The notes under the pieces: model-generated | What the model was told of the DNA's origin: nothing | What the model saw: the letters and a program-made list of their open reading frames with translations, nothing else | Database searches by the model: none | Position numbers and translations under genes: made by a program | Shown here: positions 1 to 6,193 of the stretch, in pieces | How positions within the stretch are numbered: position 1 is the first letter of the stretch | How the letters are laid out: each line of letters opens with the position of its first letter | Assembly (NCBI GenBank): GCA_017379815.1 | Contig: JAFNVK010000045.1 | Coordinates: 1-8,549, forward strand | From: Clostridia bacterium | Lineage (GTDB): Bacteria; Bacillota; Clostridia; Oscillospirales; CAG-272 | Length of the DNA: 8,549 nucleotides | Direction of reading: 5' to 3'

Positions 1-281
1 ACGAATGCCTTGAAGGTTTCGTTCTTTGCAACGAAATCGGTCTCGGAGTTTACTTCGATCATTGCGGTGTAGTTGCCATCCTTCAGGATCTCAACAACGC
101 CGTCTGCGGCAATTCTGGTTGCCATCTTGGACTCTGCCTTGAGCTCGCCCTTCTCACGAAGGATCTTAACGGCAGCATCCACGTCACCGTCAGCCTCAAC
201 GAGTGCCTTCTTGCACTCCATCATGCCGATACCGGTCTTTGCGCGAAGCGCAGCAACGTCTTTTGCAGTAATATTAGCCAT
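1..281 (-). CDS. tsf: Elongation factor Ts (N-terminal part, cut by window edge)
   Basis: EF-Ts is the guanine nucleotide exchange factor that recycles EF-Tu-GDP to EF-Tu-GTP in the cytoplasm during translation. The visible 93 residues begin MANITAKDVAALRAKTG and contain the family's N-terminal UBA-like module with the TGIGMMECKKAL motif (about residues 16-27) and the LREKG segment (41-45). They also include the TDFVAKN signature near residues 82-88, which contacts EF-Tu. The rest of the gene lies beyond base 1. The ATG at 281-279 is well supported: an AAGGAG ribosome binding site lies at 290-295 with an 8-base spacer, and homologues start at the same point. It follows rpsB by 32 bases with no terminator between, the usual rpsB-tsf operon, so it should be transcribed from the promoter ahead of rpsB. 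Confidence 0.97.
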   Translation of the reverse strand, partial: MANITAKDVAALRAKTGIGMMECKKALVEADGDVDAAVKILREKGELKAESKMATRIAADGVVEILKDGNYTAMIEVNSETDFVAKNETFKAF

Positions 282-313
282 GGTTCAATCTCCTTGTTTT
301 GATGATATCGGAA

Positions 314-1048
314 TTACTCAGCGTCAGCCTCTGCCTCAGCGGCGGGAGCCTCAGCCTCGTTGGTCTCACCCTGCTTGCCCTCGATGACAGCGTCTGCCAG
401 AGAGGAAGAGATCAGCTTGATGGCGCGGATAGCGTCATCGTTACCGGGAATGATATAGTCTGCATCGTCGGGATCGCAGTTGGTGTCAACGATAGCGATA
501 ACCGGAATGCCCAGCTTCTTTGCCTCGAGAACGGCGTTTCTCTCCTTCTTGGGGTCAACGATGAACACAGCGTCGGGGAGTCTCTCCATGGTCTTGATTC
601 CGCCGTAGCTCTTCTCAAGATCGAAGATCTCCTTCTGCATAGCGGCAACCTCCTTCTTGGGAAGCAGATCAAAGGTGCCGTCAGCCTGCATCTTGTAGAG
701 ATCGTTGAGGCGGTTGATGGACTTCTTGATGGTCTTGAAGTTGGTCATCATACCACCGGGCCAACGAACGTTGACGTAGTACATGCTGCAACGGGTAGCC
801 TCTTCCTTAATGGCCTCGGCTGCCTGCTTCTTGGTACCAACGAACAGGATGGTTCCGTTGTTCTCGGAAAGCTCACGAACGTAGTTGTAAGCCTCATCGA
901 ACTTCTTAACGGTCTTCTGCAGGTCGATAATGTAGATACCGTTTCTTTCGGTGAAAATGTACTCCTGCATTTTGGGGTTCCATCTTCTGGTGTGGTGTCC
1001 GAAATGAACACCTGCTTCAAGCAGCTGCTTGATCGAGATAACAGACAT
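314..1048 (-). CDS. rpsB: 30S ribosomal protein S2
   Basis: S2 is a late-assembling protein of the small ribosomal subunit. The product is 244 residues, a normal length. Family landmarks are EAGVHFGHHTRRWNPKM (11-27), ERNGIYIIDLQKT (34-46), FVGTKKQA (69-76), RWPGGMMTNFKTI (95-107), DAVFIVDP (159-166), IPVIAIVDTNCDP (181-193) and IPGNDDAIRAI (200-210). The protein ends in an acidic Glu/Ala tail (about 226-244). I chose the ATG at 1048-1046 because homologues begin MSVISIKQLLEAG-like and an AAGGAGGA ribosome binding site sits 8 bases upstream (1057-1061 is its core). The reading frame continues upstream to an ATG at 1111, but that ATG lies in a leader hairpin and lacks homology. Residue 97 is Pro (codon 758-760), where the well-known S2 proteins have Leu (RWLGG). 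The gene is co-transcribed with tsf. Confidence 0.98.
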   Translation of the reverse strand: MSVISIKQLLEAGVHFGHHTRRWNPKMQEYIFTERNGIYIIDLQKTVKKFDEAYNYVRELSENNGTILFVGTKKQAAEAIKEEATRCSMYYVNVRWPGGMMTNFKTIKKSINRLNDLYKMQADGTFDLLPKKEVAAMQKEIFDLEKSYGGIKTMERLPDAVFIVDPKKERNAVLEAKKLGIPVIAIVDTNCDPDDADYIIPGNDDAIRAIKLISSSLADAVIEGKQGETNEAEAPAAEAEADAE

Positions 1049-1195
1049 TTCAATGTCCTCCTTCGGTTTTTTCCACCACCGCAACGCATTGCAAAAACCA
1101 TGAAAAAGCATGGCACCGCCGCAATGTTCGTCCGGTGTGTGTAGTATTTATTTTGCCCTGCAGACCGACAAAAGTCGATCGCAACGCAATTACAA
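1049..1195 (-). promoter_or_regulatory. Structured 5' leader of rpsB-tsf
   Basis: About 145 bases separate the predicted transcription start from the rpsB ATG, which is long for a simple leader. Reading on the minus strand, the first element is a 7-bp hairpin with a UUUU loop (arms 1174-1180 and 1163-1169). Next comes a two-tier stem: an outer CATTGC/GCAATG pair (1121-1126 with 1087-1092) enclosing a CCATG/CATGG hairpin (1109-1113 with 1098-1102). An alternative fold pairs GGTTTTT (1093-1099) with AAAAACC (1065-1071), just upstream of the ribosome binding site, and uses bases also needed by the first fold. Ribosomal protein operons are often autoregulated through such leaders; that this one is regulated by S2 is inference only. 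No known riboswitch class was recognised. Confidence 0.5.
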
Positions 1196-1198
1196 TAG

Positions 1199-1227
1199 AT
1201 TATAACACATCTCTATTTACTTTGCAA
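1199..1227 (-). promoter_or_regulatory. Promoter of rpsB-tsf (sigma-A type, extended -10)
   Basis: On the minus strand a perfect -10 TATAAT (1199-1204) is preceded by TGT, giving an extended -10 (TGnTATAAT), and by TTGCAA as -35 (1222-1227, 4 of 6 to TTGACA) at the ideal 17-base spacing. Transcription should start near 1190-1193. The stretch just upstream (about 1228-1285) is rich in A- and T-tracts, resembling an UP element that binds the RNA polymerase alpha subunits, as expected for a strongly expressed ribosomal protein operon. Confidence 0.88.
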
Positions 1228-1279
1228 CACCATTTTTCTTTGTTAACAGTTTTTTTACATTTTTTCGCAAAATTTCCGC

Positions 1280-1316
1280 AAAAAAGCAGTGCCCGCATCC
1301 GCAAGGACGCGGGCAC
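1280..1316 (-). terminator. Rho-independent terminator after the YlmC/YmxH gene
   Basis: On the minus strand GTGCCCGCGTCC (1305-1316) pairs over 12 bp, with one G-U, with GGATGCGGGCAC (1289-1300). The loop is TTGC, and TGC followed by six T (1280-1288) comes next. It starts 8 bases after the TGA of the preceding gene and isolates that gene from the rpsB promoter. No T-run follows the hairpin on the plus strand, so it acts in one direction. Confidence 0.95.
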
Positions 1317-1324
1317 TTGCCGGG

Positions 1325-1615
1325 TCAGCCCCATTTGTGCTTTTTCCTTCCGCCGCATCCGCAGGCCGAAAGCTCCTGGTGGGTCATGCGCACGAGAACG
1401 GTATCCTCTCCGATGCACTCGATCCTATTCCAGGGAATAACGAGGTCCTCCCCCTTCCCGATCCCAAAGAAGCCGCAGCTTCCCCCGACGATCAGAGCAA
1501 GGATCCTGGCATCGTCACAGTCAAATTCAAAATCCGTTGCGTATCCTAAGCGCACACCGTCACAAAGGTTGACGATCTCCAGTCGGCGCAGATCCGCCGT
1601 GCTGCAACGCTTCAT
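1325..1615 (-). CDS. YlmC/YmxH family PRC-barrel protein (sporulation-associated)
   Basis: This 96-residue protein matches the YlmC/YmxH group of PRC-barrel proteins found in spore-forming Firmicutes. Family features are the opening MKRCSTADLRRLEIVNL, CDGVRLGYATDFEFD (about 18-32) and the FFGIGKGEDLVIPWNRIECIGEDTVLV segment (about 49-75). The biochemical role of the family is not established. The chosen ATG (1615-1613) has a GGAAGGAGG ribosome binding site at 1625-1633, about 9 bases upstream. The frame stays open to 1645, but that would place the ribosome binding site inside the gene; an ATG two bases before the chosen one is out of frame. Seven cysteines (4, 18, 33, 47, 67, 85, 87) in 96 residues are unusual, as is the Cys/Lys/His-rich tail CGCGGRKKHKWG. 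It is flanked by terminators on both sides, so it is probably monocistronic. Confidence 0.87.
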   Translation of the reverse strand: MKRCSTADLRRLEIVNLCDGVRLGYATDFEFDCDDARILALIVGGSCGFFGIGKGEDLVIPWNRIECIGEDTVLVRMTHQELSACGCGGRKKHKWG

Positions 1616-1720
1616 CCATAGCGTCCTCCTTCCAAATAGGCTCAAGGCCCTTCCTGCTCAGTATATGCAAAGGAAGGAATTTACTTGGCTGTCCGCGTTG
1701 ACTTTCCCCGAGCTTTCTGC
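1616..1720 (-). promoter_or_regulatory. Upstream region of the YlmC/YmxH gene, with inverted repeat
   Basis: This stretch lies between the Clp terminator and the YlmC/YmxH start and should hold that gene's promoter. The only promoter-like hexamer I see is TATACT (1660-1665, minus strand), 5 of 6 to the sigma-A -10, without a convincing -35. CATATACT (1660-1667) also resembles a sporulation sigma-E type -10, but no matching -35 is evident. The hexamer sits inside a 7-bp inverted repeat, CCTTCCT (1671-1677) and AGGAAGG (1649-1655). The promoter assignment is weak; the repeat itself is plain in the sequence. Confidence 0.35.
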
Positions 1721-1762
1721 AAAAAAGAAAGCGCCGCCCTTTGGGAAGACCCGTCGGACGGC
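1721..1762 (-). terminator. Rho-independent terminator after the Clp gene
   Basis: On the minus strand GCCGTCC (1756-1762) pairs with GGGCGGC (1733-1739), 7 bp with one G-U. The loop can form an inner GGG-TCTT-CCC hairpin. GC and TTTCTTTTTT (1721-1730) follow. It begins 13 bases after the TAA of the Clp gene and is the first clear terminator after ecfA2, so it marks the end of the long right-hand transcription unit. Confidence 0.85.
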
Positions 1763-1775
1763 ATTTTCTCTTTAC

Positions 1776-4103
1776 TTATAAACAGTGGATCACGAACTCT
1801 CCGTCGCAAACGTCGATCTTGGCGGCGGTAAACTGCTTTTTGTAGTCCGCAATGATCCTGTTCGCCAATCGATCCTCGATCTCTCTCTGAATATAACGGC
1901 GCATGTTTCTGGCACCGTATTTGCGTGAGAAGGATTGCTCGGCAATGCGGGAAAGAACGGCGTCGGTATAGAGCAGCGTGATCTCCTTTTCGCCAAGGGA
2001 GAGCTTCAGCTCCTCCATCATGATGCGGGCGATCCGACGGAAATCCTGCTCGTCGAGCGAGCGGAAGGTGATGATCTCGTCCACGCGGTTGATGAACTCC
2101 GGACGCAGGAAGGCCTCAAGCGCCTTTTGCGTTTTGTCCTGCTCACCCGCAGCGGTGCTTGTGGAAAAGCCTGCAAGAGCGGCCGAGCGGTCAGATCCTG
2201 CATTGGTGGTCATCACGATAACGGTGTTTTCAAAATTGACGGTCTTGCCTCTGGCGTCGGTGATGCGCCCGTCGTCCAGGATCTGCAGAAGAATATTGAG
2301 CACGTCGGGATGTGCCTTTTCGATCTCGTCAAAGAGGACGACCGAATACGGACGGCGGCGGATCTTTTCGGTCAGCTGCCCTGCCTCGTCGTAGCCCACG
2401 TATCCGGGAGGCGCTCCGATGATGCGGGAGACCGAGTGCTTCTCCATAAATTCCGACATATCCAGGCGGATCAGCGTCTCGGGAGAATGGAAAAGATCGT
2501 TTGCCAGCGTTTTGACCAGCTCGGTCTTTCCGACGCCGGTAGGTCCGGCAAAGATGAAGGAGACCGGCTTTCTCTTATACGCGATCCCTGCGCGACTGCG
2601 CTTGATGGCACGCGCGACCGCCTCCACGGCGGCATCCTGGCCGATGATGTGCTCCTTGAGACGGGATTCGAGCTTGTCGATCTGCTCGTACTCGTTCTCG
2701 GTGATGCTGGTTGCGGGGATCCCCGTCCACAGCTCGATCACGCGGGCAACCTCCTCCTCGGTCAGAAGGATCTTTCCCGCCTCGCCCTCAAGCTCGGTAA
2801 GACGCGCCGAAAGCTTCAGCTCGTCGGCACGGATCTTGGCGATCTCCTCGTAGCGTCCCTGCTCGGCAGAAGCGTTGCCTGCGATCTCGCCCTCCAGGTC
2901 CTCGCGCTTTTGCTTGAGGTCCAGAAGCTTATCGCGGATTTCGTAGGTCTCGTTGATGGGAGCGGAGGAAAGCGAAAGGCTTGACGCGGCCTCGTCCAAC
3001 AGGTCGATCGCCTTGTCGGGCAGATAGCGATCCGTGATATAGCGCTCGGAAAGCGTTACGATACGGCGCAAAAGCGCATCCGGCACGAGAATGCCGTGAA
3101 ACTCCTCGTAATAATGCTTGATTCCGCAAAGCATCTCTACCGTTTCGGCAAGCGAGGGCTCGTTGACCGTGACGGGCTGGAAGCGACGCTCCAGCGCGGT
3201 ATCCTTTTCGATATACTTGCGGTATTCGTTGAGGGTGGTGGCGCCGATGATCTGTACCTCGCCGCGCGAGAGGGCCGGCTTGAGGATGTTGGCGGCGTTG
3301 ACGCTTCCCTCTGCCTCTCCCGTTCCCACGATGTTGTGAACCTCGTCGATCACCAGGATCGCGTTGCCCACCTCGCGAACCTCGTTGAGAAGGCCGAGAA
3401 TGCGCGACTCAAACTGTCCGCGGAACTGCGTTCCCGCAACGAGAGCGGTCATATCCAGAAGATAGATCTCCTTGCCGCGGAGCTTGTAGGGAACGTTTCC
3501 CTCAACGATGCGCATGGCAAGCGCCTCGGCAATGGCGGTCTTACCCACACCGGGCTCACCGATCAGACAGGGGTTGTTTTTTTGGCGGCGGCAAAGGATC
3601 TGGATCACGCGCATCAGCTCGCTCTCGCGTCCGATGATGCGGTCCAGGCGTCCGTCTCTTGCGTATTGCGTCAGATTTCGGCTGTAAAGCGGAAGGAACT
3701 TGAGCTTTTTGGCATCCTTTTCCTTCTTTTTATTTGTCTTTCCCTCACCGCTCGGGGCATCGGCATGCGGCGTGACGGCGCCCTCCTGCTTGCCCATCAA
3801 TCCCGCATCGCGGAAGAGCTTGGGCAGATCAATGGCAGGTGCACCGCCATCGGAGGTATCGTCAGAATCAGACGGAGGGGTGATGGGCTGCTCCATCATG
3901 GCGGTCAGCTCCTCCTCAGCGTTCTGGAGCTGGTCCGGAGAAATGCCAAACTGATTCATCACGTTTCCAACGATGTTATCCACCGGAACGCCCAGCTCTC
4001 TTGCGCATTTCAGGCAAAGCCCCTTGGTTGCCTTCTCGCCGTTTTCCATTTTGGTTACGAAGATAACTGCCATTCGTTTCTGGCATTGAGAACATAAAAC
4101 CAT
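1776..4103 (-). CDS. Clp ATPase with N-terminal zinc finger (ClpE/ClpC type)
   Basis: This 775-residue Hsp100 unfoldase probably feeds substrates to ClpP in the cytoplasm. Residues 4-33 form a CxxC-22-CxxC zinc finger (Cys 4, 7, 30, 33) as in ClpE and McsA. A flexible, charged linker follows to about 140. The first AAA+ module has Walker A GEPGVGKT (182-189), pore loop AGTQFRGQFE (223-232) and Walker B ILVIDEVH (249-256). A coiled-coil, UVR-like middle region covers about 385-445. The second module has Walker A GPTGVGKT (520-527), the GAPPGYVGY loop (563-571), Walker B VVLFDEIEKAH (588-598) and sensor MTTNAGS (631-637). The duplicated Clp-N domain of classical ClpC is absent. The likely ClpP-docking tripeptide is AGF (644-646), close to but not exactly the [LIV]GF consensus. 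The nearest good ribosome binding site is 27 bases from the ATG, across a hairpin; no other in-frame start lies between. No CtsR or CIRCE site was seen. It is the last gene of its unit, 59 bases after cvpA. Confidence 0.93.
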   Translation of the reverse strand: MVLCSQCQKRMAVIFVTKMENGEKATKGLCLKCARELGVPVDNIVGNVMNQFGISPDQLQNAEEELTAMMEQPITPPSDSDDTSDGGAPAIDLPKLFRDAGLMGKQEGAVTPHADAPSGEGKTNKKKEKDAKKLKFLPLYSRNLTQYARDGRLDRIIGRESELMRVIQILCRRQKNNPCLIGEPGVGKTAIAEALAMRIVEGNVPYKLRGKEIYLLDMTALVAGTQFRGQFESRILGLLNEVREVGNAILVIDEVHNIVGTGEAEGSVNAANILKPALSRGEVQIIGATTLNEYRKYIEKDTALERRFQPVTVNEPSLAETVEMLCGIKHYYEEFHGILVPDALLRRIVTLSERYITDRYLPDKAIDLLDEAASSLSLSSAPINETYEIRDKLLDLKQKREDLEGEIAGNASAEQGRYEEIAKIRADELKLSARLTELEGEAGKILLTEEEVARVIELWTGIPATSITENEYEQIDKLESRLKEHIIGQDAAVEAVARAIKRSRAGIAYKRKPVSFIFAGPTGVGKTELVKTLANDLFHSPETLIRLDMSEFMEKHSVSRIIGAPPGYVGYDEAGQLTEKIRRRPYSVVLFDEIEKAHPDVLNILLQILDDGRITDARGKTVNFENTVIVMTTNAGSDRSAALAGFSTSTAAGEQDKTQKALEAFLRPEFINRVDEIITFRSLDEQDFRRIARIMMEELKLSLGEKEITLLYTDAVLSRIAEQSFSRKYGARNMRRYIQREIEDRLANRIIADYKKQFTAAKIDVCDGEFVIHCL

Positions 4104-4137
4104 AGATTTTTGCTTAGCCGTTGCAAACGGCTCCTTT
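4104..4137 (-). promoter_or_regulatory. Ribosome binding site and hairpin ahead of the Clp gene
   Basis: On the minus strand AAAGGAG (4131-4137) is followed directly by a perfect 6-bp hairpin GCCGTT-TGC-AACGGC (4117-4131), which takes the last G of the ribosome binding site. Thirteen more bases then lead to the ATG at 4103. The linear spacer of 27 bases is far too long for normal initiation; folding the hairpin shortens the effective distance to about 13. No purine-rich site lies closer. That the hairpin controls or permits initiation is inference. Confidence 0.5.
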
Positions 4138-4162
4138 CATGATTTTCGGTTCTGCGGGCAGC

Positions 4163-4867
4163 TCACCCAAGCAGATTGTTGAGCAGCACACCACCGACGT
4201 CAAGGAAGCGCAGTGCCTGCAGCAGGAAGGAATCGCCGAAGAAGCGGACGACCATAGAATCGAGATAGATCGGTGCGTGGCCAAAGAAAAGCTTAACGAT
4301 AGACGCGGCCATCAGCAAAAGCATAAGCGCCAGCACAAGCCCCCAGAGAAAGCCCAGAAGGGTGTTGATGCGATCGAGGAGCTTGATCTTTTTGGTGAGG
4401 CCGTCCACGATCTTTACCACGAACCACAGGCCGATGAGCGAAAGCACGAACACGGCTACGTAGCCGAGAATGTTGGAAAGGAGCGTGGCGATGGGAGAAG
4501 CGATAACGTCGGTAAGCGTATTCACAAGCTCACGTCCGCTTCCCTCTGCAGCGGCAAGGCGCGCCTGCAGCTCCTCGGTCAGAAGGAATTCGGGAATCAG
4601 CTCGCTGACCTTTTCAACGCCAAATGCGGCCTCGGCCTCAAGATAGAGTGCCTCGATCCGACCGTAAACCGCGTCGCGAACAGCGCCGTGCATAAACCAA
4701 TCAAAGAAAAGGCTTCCGAGGCGCGTGCCGAGCAGATAGGCCAGTGCGATGGAAAGGATCCATCTGGCCGAGCGGATCAGATTGGCGATAAAGCCGCGCT
4801 TGGCGCTGACCAGAATGATGACGGCGGCAACCGCCACGAATGCAAGATCAAGAATAATGTGTCCCAT
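4163..4867 (-). CDS. CvpA family membrane protein
   Basis: This 234-residue integral membrane protein has CvpA-family layout. One hydrophobic segment lies at about 4-22 and a second at 35-50 after the charged SAKRGFIANLIR turn. A soluble, partly acidic region follows at about 60-120. Two more hydrophobic segments lie at about 126-153 and 166-195, the latter containing the family-like LLDRINTLLGFLWGLV. CvpA was named for colicin V production in E. coli and has been linked to envelope stress and bile tolerance elsewhere; its molecular function is unknown. The ATG at 4867-4865 has AGGAG at 4874-4878 with a 6-base spacer. The frame extends upstream to 4966, but that extension overlaps the preceding gene, is polar and lacks family resemblance. 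It lies 53 bases after the DUF5711 gene with no terminator between. Confidence 0.85.
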   Translation of the reverse strand: MGHIILDLAFVAVAAVIILVSAKRGFIANLIRSARWILSIALAYLLGTRLGSLFFDWFMHGAVRDAVYGRIEALYLEAEAAFGVEKVSELIPEFLLTEELQARLAAAEGSGRELVNTLTDVIASPIATLLSNILGYVAVFVLSLIGLWFVVKIVDGLTKKIKLLDRINTLLGFLWGLVLALMLLLMAASIVKLFFGHAPIYLDSMVVRFFGDSFLLQALRFLDVGGVLLNNLLG

Positions 4868-4920
4868 TAGGATCTCCTTTCTGCAAAAAAGCAATAAAAT
4901 TCGTCTTGGTGTGTTTTGGA

Positions 4921-6144
4921 TTATCGCAGGGGAATTTGTACGTATTCGGCCTTTTTGGCCGTGCAAAGCAGGACCTCGTCGAGGCCGATGGCAAGCATGA
5001 TCTTGGCACCGACCTGAATGGGATAGAAGCTTGACGTGCCGTTCCCTCCTCTCACGGCACGGATACCGTCGGAGGAGAGCAGAAACGCCGTGCTGCCCGA
5101 GCGCGAGATCTGTGTCGTGCCCTCGGCAAACCGTTCCTTAAACAGCAAGCGTCCGTCCTTGCTAAAGAGGATAACGGTATCCTCGGTGGACATCACCGAA
5201 TCGCGCAAGGCGACCGTGATGCCGTCTGCCGTGCAGGAAGCGCAAGCAAGAGTGAGTCCGTCAAAGGAATGAGAGCGAAGCACTCGACCGTTCTGATTCA
5301 GTGCATAAACGCCCTCGGCCGTCAGAACGGAGAGGGTATTCCCCTCGGTGAAGACGCAGGAAAGTCCGATCGCCGTGCCAACGTCTGCCGTCGCCTTAAA
5401 CTCCCGTTCCCCGGGCTCGCAAAGCGCAACCTCGGTTGAGAACACGCCATCGTGAGTATCCGAGGTCAGAAGCGCCAGAAGCGTTCCCTTTTCGTTGATG
5501 GCAACGTCGGTCACGTATCCGCTTCGCGCATAGCGATTGATCAACGTAAAATTGTCATTATACAGGTAGACCTCCGAAACGTACTGTGCGGAGGAGGAGA
5601 TAAGCGCGTACATTCCCGAATCCGAAACGGCCGCTCCGCTGATCGGATAGGCAGTCTCACCTGCATAGACCTGCGTATAGGAGTTGTATAGCGAATACTT
5701 GACGCCTCCAAGCTCGTAGACGAGCAGGTATTTTCCGGTGCCAACCGCCACAGGATGCTGATAGGAAACCGTTTTGCTGACGGTCTGCCGTCCTGCGGCC
5801 GTGAAGATCGTCACCGAGTGATTTCCCGCAACGGCAAGTCCGTTTCGGTAAAGCGTGAAGGATTGCTCCGTGTCGGTCGGGTAGGAGACGGAATCGGTGT
5901 TGATCACGTCCACGCCCTCGACCGAAGCGTTCAGATCCTTGAAAAAGCGGTAAAAATTCTGATACGTGATCAGCTCCGTGTTGGAAAAGAAGGAGAGCAC
6001 CACAAAGGCAAAAAGCGAGAAATACAGGATCACCTGAAAAATACCCAATCGCTCGGAGACACGCTCGTAGTACGGATTTTGCGCCTGATCAGACGGGCTC
6101 TTTTCCGCTTGCCATGGGATCAGGGCTTGGATCTTTCGCTTCAT
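4921..6144 (-). CDS. DUF5711 family membrane-anchored, propeller-like protein
   Basis: This is a 407-residue protein of unknown function that I assign to DUF5711. The N-terminal 34 residues are polar and basic, then one transmembrane helix covers about 35-53 (LGIFQVILYFSLFAFVVLSF). The family-like SNTELITYQNFYRFFKDLN segment follows (54-72). The remaining 330 residues lie outside the membrane if the positive-inside rule holds. They consist of repeated short beta-rich units, such as SVTIFTAAGRQT, EVYLYNDNFTLINR and TVILFSKDGRLLFKE, typical of beta-propellers. No catalytic motif is visible. The ATG at 6144 has AGGAG at 6152-6156 with a 7-base spacer. It sits 37 bases after truA and upstream of cvpA. 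A role with CvpA at the cell surface is inference from position only. Confidence 0.8.
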   Translation of the reverse strand: MKRKIQALIPWQAEKSPSDQAQNPYYERVSERLGIFQVILYFSLFAFVVLSFFSNTELITYQNFYRFFKDLNASVEGVDVINTDSVSYPTDTEQSFTLYRNGLAVAGNHSVTIFTAAGRQTVSKTVSYQHPVAVGTGKYLLVYELGGVKYSLYNSYTQVYAGETAYPISGAAVSDSGMYALISSSAQYVSEVYLYNDNFTLINRYARSGYVTDVAINEKGTLLALLTSDTHDGVFSTEVALCEPGEREFKATADVGTAIGLSCVFTEGNTLSVLTAEGVYALNQNGRVLRSHSFDGLTLACASCTADGITVALRDSVMSTEDTVILFSKDGRLLFKERFAEGTTQISRSGSTAFLLSSDGIRAVRGGNGTSSFYPIQVGAKIMLAIGLDEVLLCTAKKAEYVQIPLR

Positions 6145-6173
6145 GCAGCATCTCCTTTCTTTCGGTTTGGTAA

Positions 6174-6193
6174 AGGTAAGATCAGGTAAGATC
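6174..6193. repeat. Exact 10-base tandem duplication over the truA stop codon
   Basis: The plus strand reads aggtaagatc twice in direct succession (6174-6183 and 6184-6193). The truA stop codon TGA (6184-6182) spans the junction. It is most simply explained as a replication-slippage duplication. Removing one copy would erase the stop and leave truA open in frame through to the ATG of the next gene at 6144. Confidence 0.9.

Noticed and set aside
1049..1111. In-frame upstream ATG at 1111 as a longer rpsB start
   Set aside because: It would add 21 residues with no homology, lies within leader hairpins, and has no good ribosome binding site; the ATG at 1048 has AAGGAGG at ideal spacing.
299..1144. 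Plus-strand open frame opposite rpsB
   Set aside because: rpsB is unmistakable on the minus strand; the antisense product has no recognised domain.
1199..1316. CtsR, CIRCE, T-box or known riboswitch elements in the intergenic regions of the window
   Set aside because: No CtsR heptamer direct repeat, no TTAGCACTC inverted repeat, no T-box UGGN sequence with an antiterminator, and no recognised riboswitch core was found by eye in any of the gaps between genes.
1935..2984. Long plus-strand open frame (about 349 codons) opposite the Clp gene
   Set aside because: It lies entirely antisense to a Clp ATPase with intact motifs, has no recognisable domain and no ribosome binding site. It is a shadow produced by codon bias on the coding strand.
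3096..4097. Plus-strand open frame (about 333 codons) opposite the first half of the Clp gene
   Set aside because: Same reasoning: antisense to conserved AAA+ and zinc-finger coding sequence, low-complexity product, no start signals.
4175..4203. Possible internal promoter for the Clp gene: TTGACG (4198-4203) and AACAAT (4175-4180), 17-base spacing, minus strand
   Set aside because: The -35 is good (5 of 6) but the -10 matches only 4 of 6 and it lies in conserved-frame cvpA coding sequence. Chance matches of this quality are common.
4121..4870. Plus-strand open frame (about 249 codons) opposite cvpA
   Set aside because: It mirrors the cvpA gene almost exactly. Its product is highly charged, as expected from the complement of hydrophobic codons, and has no family resemblance.
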